From Phreatobacter stygius (lineage in GTDB: Bacteria; Pseudomonadota; Alphaproteobacteria; Rhizobiales; Phreatobacteraceae), in assembly GCF_005144885.1 (NCBI RefSeq), contig NZ_CP039690.1, forward strand, positions 4,911,001 to 4,975,000: 64,000 nt of DNA, given 5' to 3'. Each line of letters starts with the position of its first letter. Position 1 is the stretch's first letter. The notes beneath the pieces are model-generated. The model did no database searches, was not told the DNA's origin, and saw only the letters and a program-made list of their open reading frames with translations. Below, piece after piece: positions 23,347 to 31,565 of this stretch. Made by a program: the position numbers and the translations under genes.

Positions 23347-24690
23347 TCAGCCCTGGTGGCCGGATCCGCCGACCGGCGTTTCGCGCCCCGCTGCAAGCGT
23401 GATCGCAACCTCGAGGCCACCGAGCCGGCCACGGCTCAGGACAAGCGTGCCGCCGAGATCGGCGACGAGGTCGTGCACGATGGCAAGCCCGAGGCCTGCG
23501 CCCGGCACGGTCTCGTCCAGCTGCGTGCCGCGTTCGCCGGCCGCGGCGAGGGCGTCTTCGGCAATGCCGGGCCCGTCATCCTCGATCGTGATGGTCACCA
23601 GGCGATCCCGGCGGATGGCCTCGACGGTCACCTTGCTCGCCGCCCATTTGAAGGCATTGTCGACGAGATTGCCGACGATCTCCTCCAGGTCCTCGCGGCT
23701 TGCCTCGACGGTGAGCGACAGGTCGATGACCGCCTCGGCCCTGATGCCACGCGCGCCATGCACGCGGCCGGCGGCAAAGGTCGCGTCGTCGACCACCGGC
23801 GCGATCGGAGTATTCGTCGGTGCCAGGCCGGCTTTGATGCCGCGTCCGCGCTTCAGCCGGCGGTCGACCTGGCGCTGGATCTGCTCGGCGCTGCCGAGCA
23901 CACCGGGGTCGGCTGCGGCTCCGCCTTGGCCGGCGCGCAGGATGATGACACTGAGCGGCGTCTTGATCGCATGGGCGAGATTGGCGGCGTCCTGGCGCGA
24001 CCGTTCGGCAGTCGCGGCGAGTTGTGTGATCAGCCGGTTTACTGCTTCCGCGACCTCCCGGAGATTGGCGATATCGGGCCGCGCGACGGTCTCTTTTTCG
24101 CCGGCGCGGACCAGTTCGATGTCGCTCGCCAACTGACGGACCGGCCGAAGACCCCAGCGGATCTGCGCCGTGATGCCGGCGATCAGCGCCAGTGCCAGAC
24201 CCAGCATGACCCAGAGGATGGTGGCCCTGATGCCGGCAACCTCGGCCTCGATTTCGGCAAGCGGTGCGGTCACCATCAGCCGCGCCGGGATCGTCTCGTC
24301 GGGAATGCGCCTTTCGATGAAGGCGACATGCTCGCCGAGCGTGCCGGCGCCGGTCTCGCCTCTGGCGCTTGCCAGGAACGCTGCGGGCTCGCGGCCGGCG
24401 AACGAGCGCGACTGGGCGATCGCCTTGCCGTCGGCGACCACCAGCCAATACCAGCCCGACCGCGACCGGGTGAAACCGGCCTCGTCGGGCAGGCGGCCGA
24501 GCGTCACCGTGCCGTCGCTGCCGATATCCATATTGCTGGCCAGTTGATCGGCTGCCGTGGCGAGCCGGAGCTCCAGTGCGCGGCGGGCGGAGCGCTCGGC
24601 GAAACCGCCGAGCAGGGCGGTGACGAGCGCGATCGCCGCGACGGTCCAGACCGCTGTGATCAGGATCAACCGGCCTTCAAGCGAGCGCAT
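23347..24690 (-). CDS. Two-component sensor histidine kinase
   Basis: A 447-residue membrane kinase with an N-terminal helix (residues about 8-30), a periplasmic region of about 120 residues and a second helix near 160-180. A HAMP-like linker follows (LRPVRQLASDIELVRAG), then an H-box NLAHAIKTPLSVI, N-box EEIVGNLVDNAFKWA, and ATP lids DDGPGIAEDAL and GAGLGLAIVHDL. The layout resembles PhoQ-type sensors. It starts inside the end of the response-regulator gene (14-bp overlap). The ligand is unknown, but the divergent OB/PepSY-like exported genes are likely targets. Confidence 0.9.
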   Translation of the reverse strand: MRSLEGRLILITAVWTVAAIALVTALLGGFAERSARRALELRLATAADQLASNMDIGSDGTVTLGRLPDEAGFTRSRSGWYWLVVADGKAIAQSRSFAGREPAAFLASARGETGAGTLGEHVAFIERRIPDETIPARLMVTAPLAEIEAEVAGIRATILWVMLGLALALIAGITAQIRWGLRPVRQLASDIELVRAGEKETVARPDIANLREVAEAVNRLITQLAATAERSRQDAANLAHAIKTPLSVIILRAGQGGAAADPGVLGSAEQIQRQVDRRLKRGRGIKAGLAPTNTPIAPVVDDATFAAGRVHGARGIRAEAVIDLSLTVEASREDLEEIVGNLVDNAFKWAASKVTVEAIRRDRLVTITIEDDGPGIAEDALAAAGERGTQLDETVPGAGLGLAIVHDLVADLGGTLVLSRGRLGGLEVAITLAAGRETPVGGSGHQG

Positions 24691-25369
24691 TCCCGGCTCC
24701 CCCACGCCTCAGCCGATAGCCCGCACCCCTGACGGTTTCGATCAGCTCGGCGCCGAGCTTGCGGCGCAAGCGGCTGACGATGACCTCGAGCGAGTTGAAG
24801 TCGCGATCACTGTCATGGTCATAGACGTGATCGGTCAGTTCCGACCGGGAGACGACCTGGCCGGGCCGATGGACCAGGAAGCTCAGCACGCGTGTTTCGA
24901 GCGCGGTGAGCCGGACCGGCACGCCTTCCAGCTCCACCGTGCCGGTCACCGTATCGACCGTGACAGCGCCGAGGCTGACCCGCGGCGAGGCATGTCCCGC
25001 GGTGCGTCTGATCAGCGCGTCGAGGCGCAGCAGCAACTCCTCGATGCGGAACGGCTTGGTGACATAGTCGTCGGCGCCGGCTCGGAAGGCTGCGGCCTTG
25101 TCGGCCAGCCGGTCGCGCGCGGTCAGCACCAGCACCGGGGTTGCGATGCCGCCCGAACGCATGCGCGACAGCACGCTGACACCGTCGAGTTTCGGCAGGC
25201 CGAGATCCAGGATGACCGCGCCATAGGAGCCGGTCGTCGCCTGATGCAGCGCGTCCTCGCCGTCGCGGCTGACGTCGACGACATAACGCTCGGCACACAG
25301 CCGGGCGACGATCTCGGTTGCGAGAGGCACATCGTCTTCGACCAGCAGCAGGCGCATCGGCACGGACAT
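24677..25369 (-). CDS. OmpR/PhoP-type response regulator
   Basis: The 230-residue protein has a receiver domain with acidic pocket EDD, phospho-acceptor Asp in VILDLGLPKLDG and the signalling Lys in DDYVTKPF. A winged-helix DNA-binding domain follows (LTALETRVLSFLVHRPGQVVSRSELTDHVYDHD... VIVSRLRRKLG). The start may be the ATG at 25369 or 25357. It forms an operon with the kinase and is divergent from an exported protein gene, with an AACC-repeat site between them. Confidence 0.92.
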   Translation of the reverse strand: MSVPMRLLLVEDDVPLATEIVARLCAERYVVDVSRDGEDALHQATTGSYGAVILDLGLPKLDGVSVLSRMRSGGIATPVLVLTARDRLADKAAAFRAGADDYVTKPFRIEELLLRLDALIRRTAGHASPRVSLGAVTVDTVTGTVELEGVPVRLTALETRVLSFLVHRPGQVVSRSELTDHVYDHDSDRDFNSLEVIVSRLRRKLGAELIETVRGAGYRLRRGGAGNALA

Positions 25370-25429
25370 CCGAACCAGAGTGACAGGACCATCGGCGCGC
25401 GGCCGACGCGGCCCCGGGGTAGGTCCTGC

Positions 25430-25450
25430 AACCTTAACCCTGGTTGAACC
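25430..25450. promoter_or_regulatory. Repeated AACC/GGTT half-sites between the two-component genes and the exported protein gene
   Basis: AACC occurs at 25430, 25436 and 25447 and its complement GGTT at 25442, giving GGTTGAACC as a near-palindrome. Closely spaced half-sites in a divergent intergenic region fit an OmpR-family binding site. Confidence 0.4.
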
Positions 25451-25521
25451 GCCGGCGACAAGCTGGGTTGGGGCGGCGGGCGCTAGCAACACCCTCCTCA
25501 ACCCATGACGAGGAGGATCCC

Positions 25522-26355
25522 ATGGCTCGAAACCTGTTTCCCCGACCACGCCGCAACATCGCCCTGTCAGCGCCGTTGGCCGCTGTCGTTTCGGCGGTCA
25601 TTGCCGGCGGCGCGCTGGCCGGCTCCACGCCGGCCGTCGCTCAGCCGGCCTCGATCGAAACGGCGAGCGAGACCGTCATCCAGGGCCGCATCCTGGACCG
25701 GTTCGGCGATCGCCTGCTGGTCGATGGCCCGGCCGGACGGATCCTGGTCGATCTGCAGGCCGTGCCGGCACAGGCCGGTGCCCTCGCAACCGGCCAGGCC
25801 GTCCGTGCCGAGGGCGTGCTGAGCGGCAAGGTATTGCAGGCGCGCCGCATTGCCGCCGCCGAGGCGGGGCCGGCGATATCGGGTCCGCCGAACGCGGCGT
25901 CGCTCGCCCCGCCCGTGGCGATGGCACCGGTGCTGCCGCTATCCGAGACCGAAATGCGCCTCGCCGCGGGCATGCCGCTCGACGCCGGTGCGATCGGCCA
26001 GACCCTGGAGGCCGCCGGCTTTGCCATCGTCGGCGCGCCGATCCGTGACGGCAAGGATACGGAAGTCGCGGTTCGCGACGGCCAGGGCCGGCGCTGGATC
26101 GCCTCGCTCGACCGTTTCGGCCGGCTCGACGAGGTTGAACTCGAAGACTATGACGACGATCGTGTGCCTCGGCGGCCTGGTTTCGCCGGGCCGGAGCTGG
26201 TGCAGATGGTCGCCCGGCTAGGCTTCCAGGCGCGCGGCCCCGCCGAGCCTCACGACGATCATTTCGAGATCCTGGTGCTGAACGGCCGGTCGGAACTGAT
26301 CGAACTGCATGTCGATTTCGCCGGCCAGATCTACAAGCAGGTCTGGGTTCGCTGA
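25522..26355 (+). CDS. Exported protein with OB-like and PepSY-like regions (copy 1)
   Basis: A 277-residue protein with a long signal peptide cut after PAVAQ. Residues about 45-110 form an OB-fold-like beta domain (IQGRILDRFGDRLLVDGPAGRILVDL... RAEGVLSGKVLQARRI). After a Pro/Ala linker, two alpha-beta modules resemble PepSY repeats (AIGQTLEAAGFAIVG... RRWIASLDRFGRLDEVELEDYDDD and LVQMVARLGFQARG... ELIELHVDFAGQIYKQVWVR). GAGGAGGATCC precedes the ATG at 25522. It is divergent from the two-component operon and has a relative at 26846. Likely periplasmic; function unknown. Confidence 0.8.
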   Translation: MARNLFPRPRRNIALSAPLAAVVSAVIAGGALAGSTPAVAQPASIETASETVIQGRILDRFGDRLLVDGPAGRILVDLQAVPAQAGALATGQAVRAEGVLSGKVLQARRIAAAEAGPAISGPPNAASLAPPVAMAPVLPLSETEMRLAAGMPLDAGAIGQTLEAAGFAIVGAPIRDGKDTEVAVRDGQGRRWIASLDRFGRLDEVELEDYDDDRVPRRPGFAGPELVQMVARLGFQARGPAEPHDDHFEILVLNGRSELIELHVDFAGQIYKQVWVR

Positions 26356-26447
26356 GCCGACCTGCTTTATGCTTTGCCGGGGCTGCGCCGGTGCGCCGCC
26401 CCGGCACGGGCCATCAGGCTCGCGCCGCCCCCCGACACGAGGATCGC

Positions 26448-26798
26448 ATGTCCGTCCAGCAGCTCATGCCGATCGGATTTCTGATCATTTCCAATGTCTT
26501 CATGACTTTTGCCTGGTACGGGCATCTGAAATTCCAGAACCAGCCGTTGACCATCGTCATCGTGGCGAGCTGGGCCATCGCCTTTGTCGAATATTGCTTC
26601 GCGGTGCCAGCCAACCGCTTCGGCCATTCCGTCTATAGCGCGGCCGAACTGAAGACCATGCAGGAGGTGATCACGCTGGTCGTCTTCTCCATATTCTCGG
26701 TTTTTTATCTCGGCGAAAGCATCACCGCCAACCATCTTGTCGGCTTCGCACTGATCTGCCTCGGAGCCTTCTTCATCTTCAAGGGCCCGATCGGTTGA
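26448..26798 (+). CDS. DUF486 (DMT-like) four-helix membrane protein
   Basis: A 116-residue inner-membrane protein with four hydrophobic helices, starting MSVQQLMPIGFLIISNVFMT and ending GAFFIFKGPIG. FAWYGHLKF, EYCFAVPANRFGH and KTMQEVITLVVF are hallmarks of the DUF486 family, relatives of small multidrug transporters. GAGGATCGC precedes the ATG. It lies between two related exported proteins and was perhaps trapped during their duplication. Confidence 0.88.
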   Translation: MSVQQLMPIGFLIISNVFMTFAWYGHLKFQNQPLTIVIVASWAIAFVEYCFAVPANRFGHSVYSAAELKTMQEVITLVVFSIFSVFYLGESITANHLVGFALICLGAFFIFKGPIG

Positions 26799-26845
26799 GA
26801 TCCTGTCGCGCCCTGTTCCTGCCCCGGATCGATGAGGAGATCGTC

Positions 26846-27661
26846 ATGTTTCGAAACCGGACGGACAACACAGATCCGGGCGTCAACCCCTGGCGCTCGG
26901 CGGCCTGGCTCGGCGCCCTGCTGCTGGCCGGTGTGCCGATGATCCAGGCGCGTCCGGCGTTCGGCCAGGTGACCATCGAGGAGGCGCTCGCCGGCAGCGT
27001 CATGGTGCGCGCGCGGGTGGCTGACGTTTTCGGCGACCGCATCCTGGTCGAGGACGGCACCGGCCGCATCCTGGTGGAGCTGGCCGCCGCCGCGGACAGG
27101 CCGGCCGCCGTCGAGGCCGGTCAGATATTGGTGATCGAAGGCCGGCTGCGTGGCCGCGTGCTCGAAGCGCGGCGCGTAACCTTGGCCGGCAGCGAAGCGC
27201 CGGGCCGCGACGCCCCGGCCGCAGCCGCGGTCCCGGCAATCCAGCCCGGCACCGACGCCCTGACGGAAGCGCTGACCCGGCCGGCCGATATCGCGACCAT
27301 GCGTGCCGCGCTGGAGGCGATCGGCTTTCGGACGGCCGGCAGCCCCGTCCGCCACGAGAAGTCGACCGAGATTCCCGTGCGCGACGCACGCGGGCGGGCC
27401 TGGGTCGCCTCGCTCGACCGGTTCGGCCGGCTGGAGGAGATCGAGATCGCCGATTACGATGACGACAATGCGCCGGACCGGCCGAGCTTCACGGTCGCCG
27501 ACGTCGGCAGGATGGTCGAGCGTGAGGGCTTCCGGCCGCGGGCATCGGCCGAGCGGCGGTCTCACCATTTCGAGATCCTGGTGCTGAACAGCCGGTCCGA
27601 ACTCATCGAACTGCACATCGATTTCGCCGGCCTGATCTACAAGCTGGTCTGGGTGCGCTGA
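26846..27661 (+). CDS. Exported protein with OB-like and PepSY-like regions (copy 2)
   Basis: A 271-residue relative of the 25522 product with the same order of parts: a signal region ending near AFGQ, an OB-like domain (VMVRARVADVFGDRILVEDGTGRILVEL), a linker, and PepSY-like modules (RAWVASLDRFGRLEEIEIADYDDD and HHFEILVLNSRSELIELHIDFAGLIYKLVWVR). The last 30 residues are almost identical between copies, while the linkers differ. GAGGAGATC precedes the ATG at 26846. Likely periplasmic; perhaps regulated with copy 1 by the adjacent two-component system. Confidence 0.8.
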   Translation: MFRNRTDNTDPGVNPWRSAAWLGALLLAGVPMIQARPAFGQVTIEEALAGSVMVRARVADVFGDRILVEDGTGRILVELAAAADRPAAVEAGQILVIEGRLRGRVLEARRVTLAGSEAPGRDAPAAAAVPAIQPGTDALTEALTRPADIATMRAALEAIGFRTAGSPVRHEKSTEIPVRDARGRAWVASLDRFGRLEEIEIADYDDDNAPDRPSFTVADVGRMVEREGFRPRASAERRSHHFEILVLNSRSELIELHIDFAGLIYKLVWVR

Positions 27662-27980
27662 TCACGCCGGCACCAGCGCCGGCTCGCCGCCGACATCACT
27701 CCATTTTTAGGTGATTCGCCAACAAAGTGGTGATGGTCTGAAGATGGGTCCAAGTGTATTGGCGGTATCATAGTGATTTATGATCAGATCAAACCGAGGT
27801 AGCCACAGCATTCGAAGATTATCGCCGGAGGCCTGTTGACGGCCGGTCTTGTCGCGGCAATGCTGTCATGAGAGCTGTATGGGTCAATTCGGCGCATGAC
27901 GACCGATTTGCTTTCCGTAACGGAATAAACGGCGGAGCGCATTCGAAAACGACCGACCGGCGGCATCGGGAGAACAGTGC
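27662..27980. other. AT-richer leader region of the autotransporter gene
   Basis: About 320 bp without a gene, visibly richer in A and T than its surroundings. It contains an inverted repeat ATCATA (27767-27772) / TATGAT (27779-27784), of which TATGAT could also serve as a -10 element, leaving a leader of nearly 200 bases. I see no small ORF with a good start. Confidence 0.45.
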
Positions 27981-30848
27981 ATGGGGCGATCGCAGGCTAA
28001 GGTTTCACTGGCCGTTTCGGTGTTGTCGGGAACGGTCTTGCTGTCTGGCGGCAGCCCCTTTCCATTCGTCCGGACGGCACTCGCCGCCTGTGACAACCTT
28101 ACACCCGGCTCCAACCAGACCGCGACCTGCGCCTCGCCCGGCGCAGATCCGGTTGTTGCCCAGCCGGGCAGCACCAATGTGACGGTCACCATAACGCCAA
28201 CCGGCGGCCTGACCGTGCCGGGCAATCACGGCGTGCAGATCCGCGGCCAGAGCCAGGTGATCAATTCCGGTGCGATCACGGTGAGCGGCGTCGGCTTTCA
28301 TGGCATCGTGACCACCGGCAACGCCAATACCCTGACCAACAACGGAACCGTCACGGCCAGCGGTGCCGGTGGCTTCGGCGTTCTGATGGGCGGTTCGGGC
28401 ACGCTGACCAACAATGCCGGGGCGACCATCTCGAGCCAGTTGGCCACGGGCGTGGTGATCAATGGCATCGGCACTGTCGTCAACAACGGCACCATCACCG
28501 GCAGCGGCGGCCCGGGCATCACTTTCAACAATAATCTCAACGGCAACAGCCTGACCAATTCGGGCACGATCAACGGCAATGGCGTGCTGTTCGCCGGCGT
28601 GCCGACCGCCGTGCAGTTCGGGGCCGGCAGGGACCGCGTCACCATGTTGTCCGGCGACATCAATGGCCATGTCGACCAGGGCGATGGCATCGACGATTTC
28701 ACCATGAGCGGCGGCACCGTGCGCTCGCTCGACCAGAGCGGTGAGCTCGACACCTTCACCATGTCGGGCGGACGTATCATCGGCGGTTTTTACAATGGCG
28801 ACTTCGTCACCATGACCGGCGGCCGCATCGGCTTCGTCGAGCTCAACCAGGCGAACAACGTCATGACCATGTCCGGCGGCACGGTCGACGGCGATGTCAC
28901 GGCGACATCGGGCAACGACACGCTCCGGCTATCCGGCGGCGCGATCGGCGGTCAGGTCCGGTTCGGCAGTGGCAACAATGTCTTCGAGATCACCGGCGGA
29001 TCAATCGGCAACGGCATCCTGACGACGTTCGGCGCGGACACGCTGACCTGGGACGGCGGCGGCACGGTGACCGGAGCGATCGCGCTCGGCCTGGGCAACG
29101 ATACCGCGACGCTGCGCAACCTGACGCCCGCGCTGCTGGCCCCGACCACACTTTTCGACGGCGGCGCCGGCACGGACACCCTGACCTTCGACAGGACCGA
29201 GGCGACCGGCGTCGGCCGCTTCCAGAACTGGGAAGCGGTGAACCTCACCAACGGGTCGCGCGTGACCCTCGACACCAATCTGCGCCTCGGCGACGCTGGC
29301 ACGCTCACCGGCACGGCCGCGATCGACGCGACGAGCACCCTGTTCGCGGGCAATGGGGTCAACCCGCAGATCCAGTCGTTCAGCCCCGGCCAATTGGTAA
29401 CCGTCACCAATGCCGGCACCATCGATCTCACCAATGGCGGAGCCGGTGCCGCCAACAGCCTGACGGTCGTTGGCAATTATGTCGGCAATGGCGGCCGGCT
29501 GAACCTCAGGACCGTGCTTGGCGCCGACGGATCGGCGTCCGACAAGCTGGTCATTTCCGGCGGCGCGGCGACCGGCAATACCGGCATCGGTATCACCAAT
29601 CTCGGCGGCTCGGGCGCGCTGACGCTGGTCGACGGCATCATGGTCGTCCAGGCGGTCAACGGCGGCAGCACGGCGAGCGGCGCCTTCGGGCTGGCCGGCC
29701 CGGTGGCGGCCGGCGCCTTCGAATATTTCCTGTTCAAGAGCGGCGTCACGGCAGGCACGACGGAGAACTGGTACCTGCGCTCGACCCTGGTCGCGCCGCC
29801 GCCGGTGCCGCCGGGCGACCCGGTCCCTCCGCCGCCGGAACCGGCGCCCGGCACCCCGCCATTGCCGCCCGCGCCGCCGCCCGGCGCCGCGCCGATCGTG
29901 CTGTACCGGCCGGAGGTGGCGCTTCAGTCGGCGGTGCCGCCCATGGCGCTGCATATGGGCCTCGCCGCCCTCGGCACCTTCCACGAGCGCCAGGGCGAAC
30001 AGGCCATCCTGACCGGCAATGGCCAGGCCACCGCCATGTGGGGCCGGGTCTATGGCCAGCAGCAGAGCCAGAGCTGGCAAGGTACGGTTTCGCCCTCGTT
30101 CAGCGGCAGCATTACCGGCATCCAGGCTGGCTTCGACCTCTATGCCATCGAGCGTGACAACGGCCATCGCGATCGCTTCGGCGTGTTCGCGGGCTACACC
30201 CGCGCCGAAGGCCGTATCCGCGGTTATGCCATCGGTTTTGCCGATGCGTCGGTCGGACGGCTGGGCCTCGACGGTTACAGCCTCGGCGCCTATTGGACCC
30301 ATCTCGGGCCGACCAACTGGTATATCGACAGCGTGCTGATGGCGACGCTGCTCAATGGCCGGCCGGCGTCCGACCGGGGCATCGGGGCCGATGTCTCGGG
30401 CCGGCTGTTCACCGCGTCGGTCGAGGCCGGCTACCCCATCCCGCTCGGCGCCGGGATCACGCTCGAACCGCAAGCCCAGCTGATCTGGCAGCACCTGTCG
30501 TTCGACCGCACGCGCGATGCCTTCTCGACGATCAATTTCGGCGAGGGCTCGTCGTTCACCGGCCGGATCGGCGGGCGGCTGACCAGCCAGTTCCAGATGA
30601 ACGGCATCCAATGGATGCCCTATCTGAGGGCCAATCTCTGGCACGACTTCAGTCGCAACCAGAACGTCGCCTTCGACGCCGATCTGATCTCGACGACGCT
30701 CGGCGGCACTTCGCTGGAACTCGGCGGCGGCCTTGTCGCCCGGGTCAATACGATGACCAGCCTCTATGCCTCGGCGGACTACACCACTGGCCTCGGCTCA
30801 CGCCGCCAGGCGGTCAAGGGGCGCCTCGGCCTGCGCATCACCTGGTAG
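27981..30848 (+). CDS. Autotransporter (type V secretion) with beta-helix passenger
   Basis: A 955-residue surface protein. After a signal region ending near ALAACD, the passenger (about residues 37-600) is rich in Gly, Asn and Thr. It has repeated units such as TMSGGTVDGD, LSGGAIGGQ and ITGGSIGNG, each near 20 residues, as in a right-handed beta-helix. A Pro-rich linker follows (PPPVPPGDPVPPPPEPAPG, residues about 604-640), then a C-terminal translocator barrel (from about residue 680) ending LGLRITW with the final aromatic residue. GGGAGAAC precedes the ATG. Adhesion or autoaggregation is a reasonable guess; no protease triad is seen. Confidence 0.92.
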   Translation: MGRSQAKVSLAVSVLSGTVLLSGGSPFPFVRTALAACDNLTPGSNQTATCASPGADPVVAQPGSTNVTVTITPTGGLTVPGNHGVQIRGQSQVINSGAITVSGVGFHGIVTTGNANTLTNNGTVTASGAGGFGVLMGGSGTLTNNAGATISSQLATGVVINGIGTVVNNGTITGSGGPGITFNNNLNGNSLTNSGTINGNGVLFAGVPTAVQFGAGRDRVTMLSGDINGHVDQGDGIDDFTMSGGTVRSLDQSGELDTFTMSGGRIIGGFYNGDFVTMTGGRIGFVELNQANNVMTMSGGTVDGDVTATSGNDTLRLSGGAIGGQVRFGSGNNVFEITGGSIGNGILTTFGADTLTWDGGGTVTGAIALGLGNDTATLRNLTPALLAPTTLFDGGAGTDTLTFDRTEATGVGRFQNWEAVNLTNGSRVTLDTNLRLGDAGTLTGTAAIDATSTLFAGNGVNPQIQSFSPGQLVTVTNAGTIDLTNGGAGAANSLTVVGNYVGNGGRLNLRTVLGADGSASDKLVISGGAATGNTGIGITNLGGSGALTLVDGIMVVQAVNGGSTASGAFGLAGPVAAGAFEYFLFKSGVTAGTTENWYLRSTLVAPPPVPPGDPVPPPPEPAPGTPPLPPAPPPGAAPIVLYRPEVALQSAVPPMALHMGLAALGTFHERQGEQAILTGNGQATAMWGRVYGQQQSQSWQGTVSPSFSGSITGIQAGFDLYAIERDNGHRDRFGVFAGYTRAEGRIRGYAIGFADASVGRLGLDGYSLGAYWTHLGPTNWYIDSVLMATLLNGRPASDRGIGADVSGRLFTASVEAGYPIPLGAGITLEPQAQLIWQHLSFDRTRDAFSTINFGEGSSFTGRIGGRLTSQFQMNGIQWMPYLRANLWHDFSRNQNVAFDADLISTTLGGTSLELGGGLVARVNTMTSLYASADYTTGLGSRRQAVKGRLGLRITW

Positions 30849-30855
30849 GGGGCAG

Positions 30856-30874
30856 CCCGGCTATTCCAGCCGGG
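30856..30874. terminator. Hairpin between convergent genes
   Basis: CCCGGCT (30856-30862) pairs exactly with AGCCGGG (30868-30874) around a 5-base loop, 8 bp after the autotransporter stop and just before the end of the convergent VasI-like gene. It may act in both directions; no T-run. Confidence 0.5.
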
Positions 30875-30880
30875 TGCGAT

Positions 30881-31516
30881 CTATCGTCCGGCGGGCGGCC
30901 GGCTGGCGCTCGGTGGCGGCCACCGGCAGGCTTCGCCGACAGTACGGCGGATCTCGTTCACGCCCTCCAACCGGAAGGTGCCTTCGAAGCGCAGGTTGCG
31001 CACGCCCTCGACCCGGATGAACAGCCGCCCGGTGCTTGGCAGCGCCCGGAGAAAGCCGATGGCGTTTTCGGGCAGGATGGCCTCCTGCGACGTGGTCGCG
31101 ATGGTCCACTGGCCTTCGGTGGCCGGTTGGCGGTCGATCCGGACGATCACCTTGGCGGTACGTCCGACCGCCAGCAGCGAGTCGCGCGACACCGACAGGC
31201 TCGTCTGGCCCTCGAAACAGCGGATAGTCAGGGCGACGCGCTGCTCGCCCCAGGGCTCGACCGGCTTCTGTGTGACATTGACGATGCGGCTGTCGTCGAC
31301 CGGCGATATCTCGGTCTGAACCTCCCAGATCGGAGCGCTGCCGGATGCCGGCGGCACCGGCCGCGCGAGCTGGTCGAAACATTTGAGCCGATCCGCATCC
31401 GCGGCGATGGCGGCGCAACGGCCGAGCGCCGCGCGGGTCTCGTCCTGCGCCGCGCCAATCGTGTTGCTTCCAAGGAGTGCCGCGGCGGCGAGAGCAATGA
31501 TCCCGGACTTTGCCAT
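30881..31516 (-). CDS. VasI/TagO-family exported protein
   Basis: A 211-residue protein with a signal peptide (ALLGSNTIGAAQ) followed by CAAIAADADRLKCFDQLA, WEVQTEISPVDDSRIV, LTIRCFEGQTSLSV and GEACRWP. This is the layout of the VasI family (type VI secretion-associated) with its paired cysteines. No other type VI secretion gene is in the window, and such stand-alone copies are common in alphaproteobacteria, so a role in type VI secretion here is doubtful. Confidence 0.75.
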   Translation of the reverse strand: MAKSGIIALAAAALLGSNTIGAAQDETRAALGRCAAIAADADRLKCFDQLARPVPPASGSAPIWEVQTEISPVDDSRIVNVTQKPVEPWGEQRVALTIRCFEGQTSLSVSRDSLLAVGRTAKVIVRIDRQPATEGQWTIATTSQEAILPENAIGFLRALPSTGRLFIRVEGVRNLRFEGTFRLEGVNEIRRTVGEACRWPPPSASRPPAGR

Positions 31517-31565
31517 GGCTCAAAGAGTTAGGGGCTTTGCCGCGAGCCGGCAAGGCTTCCGGCTC

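Noticed and set aside
28200-29300. CRISPR-like array in the repetitive autotransporter region
   Set aside because: The repeats are degenerate, in frame and encode Gly-rich units; there are no constant repeats with unique spacers.
29001-30644. A 547-codon minus-strand frame inside the autotransporter
   Set aside because: It is created by the repetitive GC-rich passenger and barrel coding sequence; no start context or domain.
30881-31516. Part of a type VI secretion locus
   Set aside because: Only a VasI-like protein is present; no sheath, Hcp, VgrG or ATPase gene lies nearby.
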